A stretch of DNA of 64,000 nt from Kibdelosporangium sp. MJ126-NF4 (GTDB lineage: Bacteria > Actinomycetota > Actinomycetes > Mycobacteriales > Pseudonocardiaceae), in the NCBI RefSeq assembly GCF_000826545.1, contig NZ_CDME01000008.1, positions 124,001-188,000 on the forward strand, in the 5' to 3' direction. Positions 49,020 to 56,923 of the stretch are shown here, piece by piece. The notes below the pieces were generated by a model. It did no database searches. It was not told the origin of the DNA and saw only the letters and a program-made list of their open reading frames with translations. Both the position numbers and the translations under genes were made by a program. The stretch's first letter is position 1. Each line of letters opens with the position of its first letter.

Positions 49020-51554
49020 TCAGGCCGTGGGTGGTTCGGCGGCGAGTGCTCCGCCGGGCCGGGGCTTGGCCGACGGCCGCGGCTTCGTGCGTGGACGCAT
49101 TACCGAACGAGGCCAGAGCTTGGCGCGCAAAGCCAAGGGGGCGTTGCGTTTCATGCTGCTGCGGACCTTGTTCAGCGCCTCGGGCAGCTCAGCCCCAGCG
49201 GTGCTGCTGGGGCCGTACCAGAGGCGTTCGAGCACGCCGATCAGCATCCGAAGGCCTTCTTTGCCCTCGTCGTCCAGTGAGTGCTCGCGGACAAGGCGCC
49301 GCGCGGTCATCCGGATGGTGTCGCTGTCCGGGGCGCCTGACCCGCGGTCCCACGACTCCGCCATCAGCTCGTCCCAGGCCGCCATGGGCGCGTCGGCACC
49401 GTCGCCCGCCACCATGTGCAGACGGTCCCGCCGTCGCCAGTAGCGGGTCAGCGCCGGGTAGAGACCGAGGCCGATCAGGCCGAGCGGGACAGCCAGCCAC
49501 CAGCTGACCATCGCGGCCGCGAACACCGCGGCCAGCAGCCACAACGCGCTGGCCACCGTCACCACGATCGTTCTCTGACGGCGTTTGCGCAACGTCAGCG
49601 ACGCCCCTGTCAGACCCAGTCCGGCCACGCCGAGACCGGTCAACACCAGCAACGACAGCACGGTCGCGCCGCCTGCCGCGGTGGCGGCCGCGTAGCTCGT
49701 CCAGTTCACCTTGTTGTCGGTGTCGGTCGCCGTCTGGCCAGGCTGGGTCGGGTTCGTGGTCGGAGCCGCGGCCGCCGAGCTGCTCTGCGAGGGTGCCGTC
49801 GTCGGGCGTTCCGTGGACTCGCCGTCCGGTGCGCGGCCCGGCTGCGACGATTGCGGGTTCATGTACGGCGGGACGTAGGCACGGCCGTCGGCCAACGGTG
49901 TCGGGTCGACGGTGATCCAGCCGTACTGCGGGAAGAACACCTCAACCCACGCGTGCGCGTCCTGCGTGGTGATCGAACGGTAGTCCGACACCGGGTACCC
50001 GGAGGTGAAGCCGATGGCCACCCGTGACGGGATGCCCGCCGCGCGGACCAGCACGGCCATGGCCGACGCGTACTGCTCACAGAATCCCACCTTGCCGCGG
50101 AACAGGAAGTCGGCCAGCGCGTCCTGGCTGGTCGGCCTCCCCGTGTCGGTCCGGTAGGCGAATCCGTTCTCCGGGGAGAAGTAGCCCTTCAGCGCGAGCA
50201 CCTTGTCCCACTGGCTGGACTTGCCTGCCGTCAGGCTCCTGGCGAGGTCCGTGATCTGCGAGTTCAGCTGCGGCAGTTCGGTGTACTGCGGCGGGACCTC
50301 GCCGTTGGCGGCGGGGGACTGACGCAGTTGCTCGTAGGTCGGCTGGGCCAGGTCCGCGTACTCGATGTACCGGTCGAACTTGCGTGTCCTGCGGGTGTAG
50401 ACGGTGCCGCTCAGCTCGTCGAAGCTCGCGTCCCCCGGCAGGCCTTCGATCTGCCTCGGCGAGTTGTACACCGGGGCCCAGTTGTCGTCAGCGAGGATCG
50501 GTTCGATATCCACCTTGGTCGTCGCGCCGTTCGGGCTGCGGCCGGGTTCCAGTGGCAGCTCGCCGGTCAGCCGCGTCCCCGTCGGCATGCCCGCCCCGAT
50601 TTGCCAGCTACCGGAGTCGAACTGCTTCAACGTCAACGAGCGCAGGTAGCGCCGGTCGTCGGACAACCCGCGGACGCGGTACAACTCGTGGTTGCCCTTC
50701 TGGTCGAGCATCCCGCGCAGGCTGGTGAACGCCTTCAGCGCGAACCCGCCGGACGCGGCACCCGCGCCGCCGACGTTGCCGGGCAGTTGGCCGATCGTGC
50801 CGATCGGCGTGAAGATCGCACCGAACGCCAGCGCGAGCACCATCGCGACGGACACGAGAGCGACCGGGGCTCCGGCGTTGCTCCCACCACCGGAGCGGCC
50901 AGTGCGGCCGCGCCACTGCTGGTGTTTGTGCGTCCCGTCGACGGCGAGCAGCATGGCGTACGACGAGGCGCCGAGCACGAACGACCACCACGGGAGCATC
51001 TCGTCGGCCAGCGAGGCCGGTACCGCGTAGACACACAGCAGGACCAGGCCGCTGGCAGCAGGCGTGCCCGCGGCCACCGCGAGCGAATCGACCAGCACCG
51101 CGACCAGGCCGATCGCGATCACCACGAGACAGAGGACCGGTAGGGCGGGTTCCACCGGGGGAACCCCGGTCTGCACCACCGTGACCGCGTCCCGCAGCAC
51201 GTCACCTATCTGTTCGACGGCCGCGGGGCCGGGCAGGAACCCGAGCACCCCCTCGGTCGTGAACAGCGCGACGACCAGGCACATCAACGCGAACAACTGC
51301 GCGAGCCCGACCAGCAGGATCGGGAAACGCATGGCGCGCAACGCCATCCCGCTTCCCGCGACCACGATGATCGCCACAGCCGCGTGGCCGAGCCACACAC
51401 CGCCGTCGATCACGCCGGACAACGCGGTCGACGCGCACAACGTGGTGAGCGCGGCGAAGATCGGGGTGACGTTGTTCGCCGTCGGTTCAGGGCCGCGGAT
51501 CTGACGTGGCGCTGGCGGCGGCACGGGCGCCGGCCGCGGGGGCGTGTAGACCAT
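49020..51554 (-). CDS. Transglutaminase-like membrane protein (TgpA/DUF3488 type)
   Basis: An 844-residue protein with six or so N-terminal helices (about 30-250), a periplasmic/extracytoplasmic region with a transglutaminase core (GKVGFCEQYASAMAVLVRAAG with catalytic cysteine, TTQDAHAWVEVFF with the histidine, DPTP with the aspartate), a Ser/Thr/Pro-rich linker, two further helices (about 640-700) and a cytoplasmic DUF4129-like tail ending in basic residues. It directly abuts the DUF58 gene. The moxR-DUF58-transglutaminase trio is a widespread module of unknown role, thought to act on envelope proteins. Confidence 0.92.
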   Translation of the reverse strand: MVYTPPRPAPVPPPAPRQIRGPEPTANNVTPIFAALTTLCASTALSGVIDGGVWLGHAAVAIIVVAGSGMALRAMRFPILLVGLAQLFALMCLVVALFTTEGVLGFLPGPAAVEQIGDVLRDAVTVVQTGVPPVEPALPVLCLVVIAIGLVAVLVDSLAVAAGTPAASGLVLLCVYAVPASLADEMLPWWSFVLGASSYAMLLAVDGTHKHQQWRGRTGRSGGGSNAGAPVALVSVAMVLALAFGAIFTPIGTIGQLPGNVGGAGAASGGFALKAFTSLRGMLDQKGNHELYRVRGLSDDRRYLRSLTLKQFDSGSWQIGAGMPTGTRLTGELPLEPGRSPNGATTKVDIEPILADDNWAPVYNSPRQIEGLPGDASFDELSGTVYTRRTRKFDRYIEYADLAQPTYEQLRQSPAANGEVPPQYTELPQLNSQITDLARSLTAGKSSQWDKVLALKGYFSPENGFAYRTDTGRPTSQDALADFLFRGKVGFCEQYASAMAVLVRAAGIPSRVAIGFTSGYPVSDYRSITTQDAHAWVEVFFPQYGWITVDPTPLADGRAYVPPYMNPQSSQPGRAPDGESTERPTTAPSQSSSAAAAPTTNPTQPGQTATDTDNKVNWTSYAAATAAGGATVLSLLVLTGLGVAGLGLTGASLTLRKRRQRTIVVTVASALWLLAAVFAAAMVSWWLAVPLGLIGLGLYPALTRYWRRRDRLHMVAGDGADAPMAAWDELMAESWDRGSGAPDSDTIRMTARRLVREHSLDDEGKEGLRMLIGVLERLWYGPSSTAGAELPEALNKVRSSMKRNAPLALRAKLWPRSVMRPRTKPRPSAKPRPGGALAAEPPTA

Positions 51555-52820
51555 TCAGGACCATCCACTGACGTGCATCGCGCCGCGGCTTTGGCTCGCG
51601 CGGCAGAGGTTGTTCCAGACCTGGGGCATCGGTACGTCGGGCCTGGCGATGACAGTGCTCCAGCCCGCGGCGTTCAGCAGGGCGGCGGCGATGTCGGGGT
51701 CCGCGGCCGTGGTGTCGCCGTGCGCCGCCCACGCCCTGGTGTCCATCAGGATGGCGAGGCTGCGGCTGGCTCGCGGCCGATAGCGGATCAGCTGGTCGAT
51801 CGACTCGGGGTCGACCGACCCGAGGATCGCGACCAGTTCCTGGCCCTGGCCGGGGTCACCGGCCAGCGCGATCTCCTTCTGGTGCGACGCCTGCAGCGCG
51901 GCGAGCGCGTCGAGCACGAGGAAGTCGCTGTGGATGCCGTCCGCGCTCTCGGGGCCGATCGACTTGGCGGTCTCCGACACCAGGCGAACGCGGTGGCCGT
52001 TGCGCAACAGGTGCAGGCTGACGCTGGCGGCCGCCGACACCGCCCATTCCATGCTGGAGGTGGGGCCGCTGCCCTTGTGCGCGTGCTCGCGGTGGTCGAG
52101 CAGCACGGTGGTGCCGCCGCGCCACGGACGCTCCTCGACCCTGACCATCATCTCGTCGCGCCGCGCCGTGGAGCGCCAGTGCACTTTGCGCAGGTCGTCG
52201 CCTTGCCGGTACGGCCGCACGACCGCGTCGTCCTCGCCCTGACCGGCCGACAGCCGGACCGAGCCGTCCTCACCGGCGCCCATCCCCGACCCGCCGGGCA
52301 TGCCGATCAGCGGTACCACGCGCGGGATGACGATCAGCCGGGTCACCCCGGCCAGCTCACGGTCGAACTCGGACAAACCGAACGGGTCGGTCACCTTGGC
52401 GCGTAACGGACCCAGGTGCTGCACGCCCCGCATCGTCGGTTCGACGGTGTAGCGCAGTTGGACGCCGTTGTTGCGGGGCAGGTGCTCGATGACGAACCGA
52501 GGCCTGCCGCCGAGCGTGTACGGCACGCCGTCCTGCAGCAGCAGGCCACCCGTGGGCAGGCGGCCGGTGCTCCACACGTTGAGCGACACCTCGGCGCGGC
52601 CGCCGACAGGCGCCCGCAGCGGGTTGACGTGTCGTTCGGTGTGCAGGCCGAGACGGGACCGGCTGGCCAGGAAGCACACCAGCAGCGGCATGGCGATCAC
52701 GAACACCGAGACCCGCAGGAGATCCCGCTCGTTGAGGACAACCGAGCACAGCGCGGCTGCCAGCCCCGCAGCCAGCAGGCACCTGCCACGTGTGGTCATG
52801 CCCGCCAGCGGACCGCCCAT
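51555..52820 (-). CDS. DUF58 domain protein
   Basis: A 421-residue protein with two N-terminal helices (GRCLLAAGLAAALCSVV and LLRVSVFVIAMPLLVCFLA) and the DUF58 core RPYRQGDDLRKVHWRSTARRDEMMVR, which belongs to a von Willebrand A-like domain. ATG 52820 is chosen because it begins 2 nt after the moxR stop and gives the usual family start (TTRGRCLLAAG). Works with the MoxR ATPase as in other MoxR-VWA systems. Confidence 0.9.
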   Translation of the reverse strand: MGGPLAGMTTRGRCLLAAGLAAALCSVVLNERDLLRVSVFVIAMPLLVCFLASRSRLGLHTERHVNPLRAPVGGRAEVSLNVWSTGRLPTGGLLLQDGVPYTLGGRPRFVIEHLPRNNGVQLRYTVEPTMRGVQHLGPLRAKVTDPFGLSEFDRELAGVTRLIVIPRVVPLIGMPGGSGMGAGEDGSVRLSAGQGEDDAVVRPYRQGDDLRKVHWRSTARRDEMMVRVEERPWRGGTTVLLDHREHAHKGSGPTSSMEWAVSAAASVSLHLLRNGHRVRLVSETAKSIGPESADGIHSDFLVLDALAALQASHQKEIALAGDPGQGQELVAILGSVDPESIDQLIRYRPRASRSLAILMDTRAWAAHGDTTAADPDIAAALLNAAGWSTVIARPDVPMPQVWNNLCRASQSRGAMHVSGWS

Positions 52821-52822
52821 CG

Positions 52823-53944
52823 TTACTGCCTGTTCCCGCGCGCGTCGGACATCCATTGCGCGGCTGGGTCCACGCCCTGTGGCACGGGCACCCGCTGCAA
52901 CAACCCCCGGATCATGTCCGCCGGGGACCGGCGCGAAGCCTGTGCCTCCGCGGTGAGAACCAGACGGTGTGCCAGCACGGGCACGGCCACCGCGTGCATG
53001 TCGTCGGGGACGACGAAGTCACGGCCCGACAGCGCGGCCTGCGCGCGTGCGGAGCGTACGAGATGCAGGGTCGAGCGTGGGGACGCGCCGAGACGGATCT
53101 CCGGCAGCCGACGGGTCGCCGAGACGAGCTCGACCGCGTACCGCCTGATCTCCGGGGCCATGTGCACGCCACGGACAGCCTCGATGAGCGCACGCATGTG
53201 CGCCGCGTCCGACACCGGCTGCAGCGTGGCGAGCGGGTCGTGGCCCGCGTGCTCGTCGACCATCGCCAGTTCGGCGGTCGGGTCCGGGTAGCCGATCGAC
53301 ACGCGCGCGGTGAAGCGGTCGCGTTGCGCCTCGGGCAGCGCGTACGTGCCCTCCATCTCGATCGGGTTCTGGGTCGCGATCACCATGAACGGCGACTCCA
53401 GCCGGTAGGTCGTGCCGTCGACCGTGACCTGGTGTTCCTCCATGCACTCCAGCAGTGCGGACTGGGTCTTCGGCGAGGCTCGGTTGATCTCGTCGCCGAT
53501 CACGATGTTGGAGAACACCGGCCCGGGGCGGAACTCGAAGTTGGTGGTCTGCCGGTTGAAGATGGACACGCCGGTCACGTCGCTCGGCAGCAGGTCCGGG
53601 GTGAACTGCAGGCGGGAGACCGAGCAGTCGATGGACCTGGCCAGCGCCTTGGCCAGCGATGTCTTGCCGACGCCGGGCACGTCCTCGACGAGCAGGTGTC
53701 CCTCGGCGAGCAGGGTGACCAGCGCGATCCGCACCACGTCCGGCTTGCCGACGAGTACCCGCTCGACGTTCGCGGCGATCCGCTGCGCCGTGGCGTGCAC
53801 GTCGTCGAGCGCCTTGCCTGTCCCCGCGCGCGGGGTCGGGCTGGGGCTTGTGCCGTTGGCGGCCGGTGCATAGGGGTCGGGGCCTGCGCCGTTGCCCCCG
53901 TACGGATGTCCGGGCAGCGCGGCAGGCGGGGTAGAAGACGTCAC
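52823..53944 (-). CDS. moxR: MoxR family AAA+ ATPase
   Basis: A 373-residue AAA+ ATPase: Walker A VEDVPGVGKTSLAKALA, Walker B VIGDEINRASPKTQSALLECM, sensor 1 ATQNPIEMEGTYALPEAQ and sensor 2 SPRSTLHLVRSARA. MoxR proteins act as chaperones for VWA-domain partners such as the DUF58 protein encoded next. The GTG start follows GGAGGT; residues 1-45 are Pro/Gly-rich. First gene of the moxR-DUF58-transglutaminase-MBL operon. Confidence 0.92.
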   Translation of the reverse strand: MTSSTPPAALPGHPYGGNGAGPDPYAPAANGTSPSPTPRAGTGKALDDVHATAQRIAANVERVLVGKPDVVRIALVTLLAEGHLLVEDVPGVGKTSLAKALARSIDCSVSRLQFTPDLLPSDVTGVSIFNRQTTNFEFRPGPVFSNIVIGDEINRASPKTQSALLECMEEHQVTVDGTTYRLESPFMVIATQNPIEMEGTYALPEAQRDRFTARVSIGYPDPTAELAMVDEHAGHDPLATLQPVSDAAHMRALIEAVRGVHMAPEIRRYAVELVSATRRLPEIRLGASPRSTLHLVRSARAQAALSGRDFVVPDDMHAVAVPVLAHRLVLTAEAQASRRSPADMIRGLLQRVPVPQGVDPAAQWMSDARGNRQ

Positions 53945-54496
53945 TCGACCTCCTGATGCTCCTCGGTGGTGTTCTCCCGTATCCCACCGATGCGATGCCA
54001 GCGCCCTGGTCGCCCGATTGGGCGAACAGGGGCTGCACAGCTTGACACGAGTGGTGTCAAACCAGGGCGAAGTCGCCCGGGATTGCCGTTCTCGGTACCA
54101 GTATCCGGCAAGTGGCCATCGACGTGCAGGGCAGTTGGCGACAAAGGGACTACTTCCTTCGCGGCGGCTCTCCCCAGCATGGACGTTTCCGCTTCGCCGG
54201 GGTTGCATACGCCGGGAGCATTTCACGCCGGGTGATCAAAAACCGACGATCACCGTCAGTCATCACTCGAACCGGGCGGTCCGCCCGGCCGCGACCGGCT
54301 CTCCCCACTCCCACCCACCTGGACCGTTGCCGGGTCCTGCAATGCCCATTGTGGACATCTGAACACCTTCTGAACAGCGGATAGGCATCCCCGTCCCGAG
54401 GGAGGGCGGCCACCACGCCCCACCTGGCCCCCACCTGCGTCACCTGCGAAAACGCGTCAATCGACCGGGCGATCACCGCCAGATCCGCGTTGACTG
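53945..54496. other. Divergent regulatory region between moxR and mraZ
   Basis: About 550 bp without a supportable gene, less GC-rich than its surroundings. It must hold the moxR and mraZ promoters. An inverted repeat GGTGATC / GATCACC (54231-54237 and 54248-54254) flanks an A-rich spacer and is a possible operator or small hairpin. An open frame at 53966-54235 has no ribosome site and is not called. Confidence 0.5.
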
Positions 54497-54541
54497 TGGA
54501 GAAAAGTGGGGTACTGTGGCCGCAAGTGGGGCAGCAGGGTG
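54497..54541. promoter_or_regulatory. MraZ operator: direct repeats at 10 bp period
   Basis: TGGAG, TGGGG, TGGCC and TGGGG start at 54497, 54507, 54517 and 54527, exactly 10 bp apart, with a fifth degenerate unit GGGTG at 54537. TGGGN boxes with 5 bp spacers are the known binding sites of MraZ in E. coli and Mycoplasma. The array ends 44 bp before the mraZ start, as expected for autoregulation of the whole cluster. Confidence 0.8.
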
Positions 54542-54584
54542 TCCCATGGCCGGTCCGCAGGGTCGGTGGGGAGGTGGTGGACCG

Positions 54585-55016
54585 ATGTTCCTCGGTACCC
54601 ACACCCCGAAACTGGACGACAAGGGGAGGCTGACGCTGCCGGCGAAGTTCCGCGATGCCCTCGCGGGGGGCCTGATGGTCACGAAGGGTCAGGATCACTG
54701 CCTCTACGTCTTCCCCCGTGCGGAGTTCGAGGAAATGGCCCGGAAGGTCGCCGCCGCCCCACTGACGAACGAGGCGGTTCGTGCCTACCAGCGGTACCTG
54801 TTCGCCGGAACCGACGAACAGCGACCCGATGGCCAGGGACGGATCGCGGTCGCGCCCGAGCTCCGGCGTTACGCCAAGCTCACCAAGGAGTGCGTGGTGA
54901 TCGGCGCGATCACCCGGCTGGAGATCTGGGACGCCCAGGCCTGGCAGGCATATCTGGACGAGCACGAGGACAGCTACGCGCAGGCGCGGGAGGAGGTACT
55001 GCCCGGATTCTTCTAG
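54585..55016 (+). CDS. mraZ: Transcriptional regulator MraZ
   Basis: A 143-residue MraZ with the two AbrB-like halves: [22 protein letters not shown] and, after residue 80, [21 protein letters not shown]. It represses the division and cell wall cluster by binding TGGGN repeats as a ring. ATG 54585 follows GGGGAGGTGG and gives the standard length. First gene of the cluster. Confidence 0.96.
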   Translation: MFLGTHTPKLDDKGRLTLPAKFRDALAGGLMVTKGQDHCLYVFPRAEFEEMARKVAAAPLTNEAVRAYQRYLFAGTDEQRPDGQGRIAVAPELRRYAKLTKECVVIGAITRLEIWDAQAWQAYLDEHEDSYAQAREEVLPGFF

Positions 55017-55027
55017 AGGGATCGCGG

Positions 55028-55119
55028 GATGCCGTGAGGCCTCGGCCCGGTGGCGATCGACCCTGGCGCACCTTCCCCGGCGCCAGGTTCGCTTCTCCGG
55101 GCTGGGACCTGACGGCATC
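55028..55119 (+). ncRNA. Structured leader upstream of rsmH (mraW RNA motif candidate)
   Basis: GATGCCGT (55028-55035) pairs with ACGGCATC (55112-55119), extendable to 10 bp with one wobble. It encloses the hairpin CCTGGCGC-N10-GCGCCAGG (55062-55069 / 55080-55087) and a GC-rich arm GGCCTCGGCC. An RNA structure called the mraW motif has been described in exactly this position in actinobacteria; the match here is by position and foldability, not by a covariance search. Confidence 0.55.
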
Positions 55120-55170
55120 TCTCATCTCTGAAGACGAATACGAGCGGTACCTGGTAGAGGGGTCGAGACA

Positions 55171-56130
55171 ATGACGCGCGAGAACCCGCGGCACGTGCCC
55201 GTGCTGCTGGATCGGGTTCTCGATCTCCTTTCCCCGGCATTGGCCGACAGTGACGCCGTGCTGGTGGACGCCACGCTCGGCCTCGGCGGCCACGCCGAGG
55301 CGCTGCTCGCCGCCCACCCCCGACTGACTCTCGTCGGCCTGGACCGCGACCCGAACGCGCTGGCGCTCGCCGGTGAGCGCCTCAAGCCGTACGCCGACCG
55401 GACCCACCTCGTCCACGCCGTGTACGACGAACTGCCGGACGTGCTCGACGACCTGGGCATCCCCGGCCTGCACGGCGTGCTGATGGACCTCGGGGTGTCG
55501 TCGATGCAGCTCGACGAGGCCGACCGCGGTTTCGCGTACGCCAAGGACGCGCCGCTGGACATGCGGATGGACCAGACCACCGGGCTCACCGCGGCGGACG
55601 TGCTCAACACGTACGAGTTCGCCGACCTCGCCAGGATCCTGCGCGACTACGGCGAGGAGCGGTTCGCCGGGAAGATCGCCAAGGCCGTTGTGGCGCAACG
55701 GCAGCGAGAGCCGTTCAGCACCAGCGGACGACTGGTCGAGCTGCTGTACGCCGCCGTGCCCGCGGCCAGCCGCCGGACGGGCGGACACCCGGCCAAGCGC
55801 ACGTTCCAGGCGTTGCGGATCGAGGTCAACGGCGAACTCGAGGTGCTGCGCCGTGCGCTGCCCGCCGCTCTCGACGCACTGCGGGTGGGCGGCCGGATGG
55901 TCGTCGAGTCCTACCAGTCACTGGAGGACCGGCTGGTCAAGCGGGCTTTTGCCGAGCTGGCGAAGTCCACGACACCGGAGGGACTGCCGGTTGAGCTGCC
56001 GGGCCACGGCCCGCAGGTACGCCTGCTCACCAAGGGAGCCGAGCAGGCCGACGACACCGAGATGGAGCACAACCCACGCGCGACGCCGGTACGGCTGCGG
56101 GCAGCGGAACGGATCAGGGAGGCGTCATGA
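55171..56130 (+). CDS. rsmH: 16S rRNA (cytosine1402-N4)-methyltransferase RsmH
   Basis: A 319-residue methyltransferase (formerly MraW) that methylates C1402 of 16S rRNA. Opening [19 protein letters not shown] motif [24 protein letters not shown], and [19 protein letters not shown] are all family blocks; [14 protein letters not shown] is the C-terminal signature. Its stop overlaps the next start (ATGA). Confidence 0.96.
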   Translation: MTRENPRHVPVLLDRVLDLLSPALADSDAVLVDATLGLGGHAEALLAAHPRLTLVGLDRDPNALALAGERLKPYADRTHLVHAVYDELPDVLDDLGIPGLHGVLMDLGVSSMQLDEADRGFAYAKDAPLDMRMDQTTGLTAADVLNTYEFADLARILRDYGEERFAGKIAKAVVAQRQREPFSTSGRLVELLYAAVPAASRRTGGHPAKRTFQALRIEVNGELEVLRRALPAALDALRVGGRMVVESYQSLEDRLVKRAFAELAKSTTPEGLPVELPGHGPQVRLLTKGAEQADDTEMEHNPRATPVRLRAAERIREAS

Positions 56131-56276
56131 CACCCCTCGTGACAGCAGGCCAAGTGCTTCCCAACCGCACCTCAGGGGAACGTGGCGCAACCCAGCCACA
56201 AGTACGTGACCAAACAGAACGGTGCGCGCCCAGGGTGACCAAGCGCAGAAATTCCGGAGAGGCGGGACAGCCGTGA
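56127..56276 (+). CDS. Bridging 49-codon open frame between rsmH and ftsL-like gene
   Basis: The frame begins with an ATG overlapping the rsmH stop (ATGA) and ends with a TGA overlapping the GTG start of the ftsL-like gene (GTGA). Such overlaps at both ends allow ribosomes to pass from rsmH to ftsL by re-initiation. The product is [20 protein letters not shown] and 29 more polar residues. Only about 59 % of codons end in G or C, far below the neighbours, so the peptide itself may not be selected; the frame could be a coupling device or chance. Confidence 0.35.
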   Translation: MTPLVTAGQVLPNRTSGERGATQPQVRDQTERCAPRVTKRRNSGEAGQP

Positions 56277-56923
56277 CCGCACCGGCAAGGGTAGGCGGCG
56301 GGTCATCGCGCGACCGCTCGTCGCAGTCTCGCCGTAAGGCCGCCGCGGAAGCGGAAGCCAAGACGGCGGCACCGGACACCACCGAGGCGCCACAACGCAC
56401 CCAACGGCGCCCGCGCACCGCCGCGGCGGAGCGCGCCTACGCGCGCCGTGCCCAGCGTGAGGGCCGCGCGGGTGCCGAACCTGTCCAGCGGCGGCCGCGT
56501 CAGACGAAGCCGAAACACGAGCGCGGCCCCGCGTCGCGTGCGTCGTTCGTGATGCTGGTGATGGGGTTGCTGGTGACGGGCGTGATCGTCACGTTGTGGC
56601 TGTCCACTCAGGCCATCGCGGACTCGTACCGGCTCGAGAAGGCCAAGAAGGCCGCGACTGAGCTCGCCGAGCAGGTGGAGGTGCTGCAACGCGAGGTGAC
56701 CAACCTCGGGTCACCGGCGATGCTGGACGAACTGGCCCGCAAGCAGGGCATGATCCCGCCGTCGGGCGACCCGGCTTGGCTGGTCGTGCGACCGGACGGC
56801 AAGGTGACCGTGGTCGGCGAGCCCAAGCCCGCCGCCCCGCCCGCCCCACCATCCACTCCCGCGCCCACGTCCGAGACTCCGCCGCCGTCCTCGGCAGCGG
56901 ACACGCCCGGCGGGAACGGCTGA
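56273..56923 (+). CDS. FtsL-like septum formation protein
   Basis: A 216-residue bitopic protein: basic Ala/Arg-rich cytoplasmic segment (1-90), one membrane helix (about 93-115, FVMLVMGLLVTGVIVTLWL), a short coiled coil (EKAKKAATELAEQVEVLQREVTNL) with the PAMLDELARKQGMIPP block, and a Pro/Ser/Thr-rich tail. Position between rsmH and ftsI and the topology identify it as the actinobacterial FtsL equivalent (Rv2164c type). GTG 56273 follows GAGGCGGG; an in-frame GTG at 56222 is the alternative. It overlaps ftsI (TGATG). Confidence 0.85.
   Translation: MTAPARVGGGSSRDRSSQSRRKAAAEAEAKTAAPDTTEAPQRTQRRPRTAAAERAYARRAQREGRAGAEPVQRRPRQTKPKHERGPASRASFVMLVMGLLVTGVIVTLWLSTQAIADSYRLEKAKKAATELAEQVEVLQREVTNLGSPAMLDELARKQGMIPPSGDPAWLVVRPDGKVTVVGEPKPAAPPAPPSTPAPTSETPPPSSAADTPGGNG

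Noticed and set aside
53966..54235. 89-codon frame between moxR and mraZ
   Set aside because: No ribosome site, unremarkable composition, and it overlaps divergent promoter DNA.
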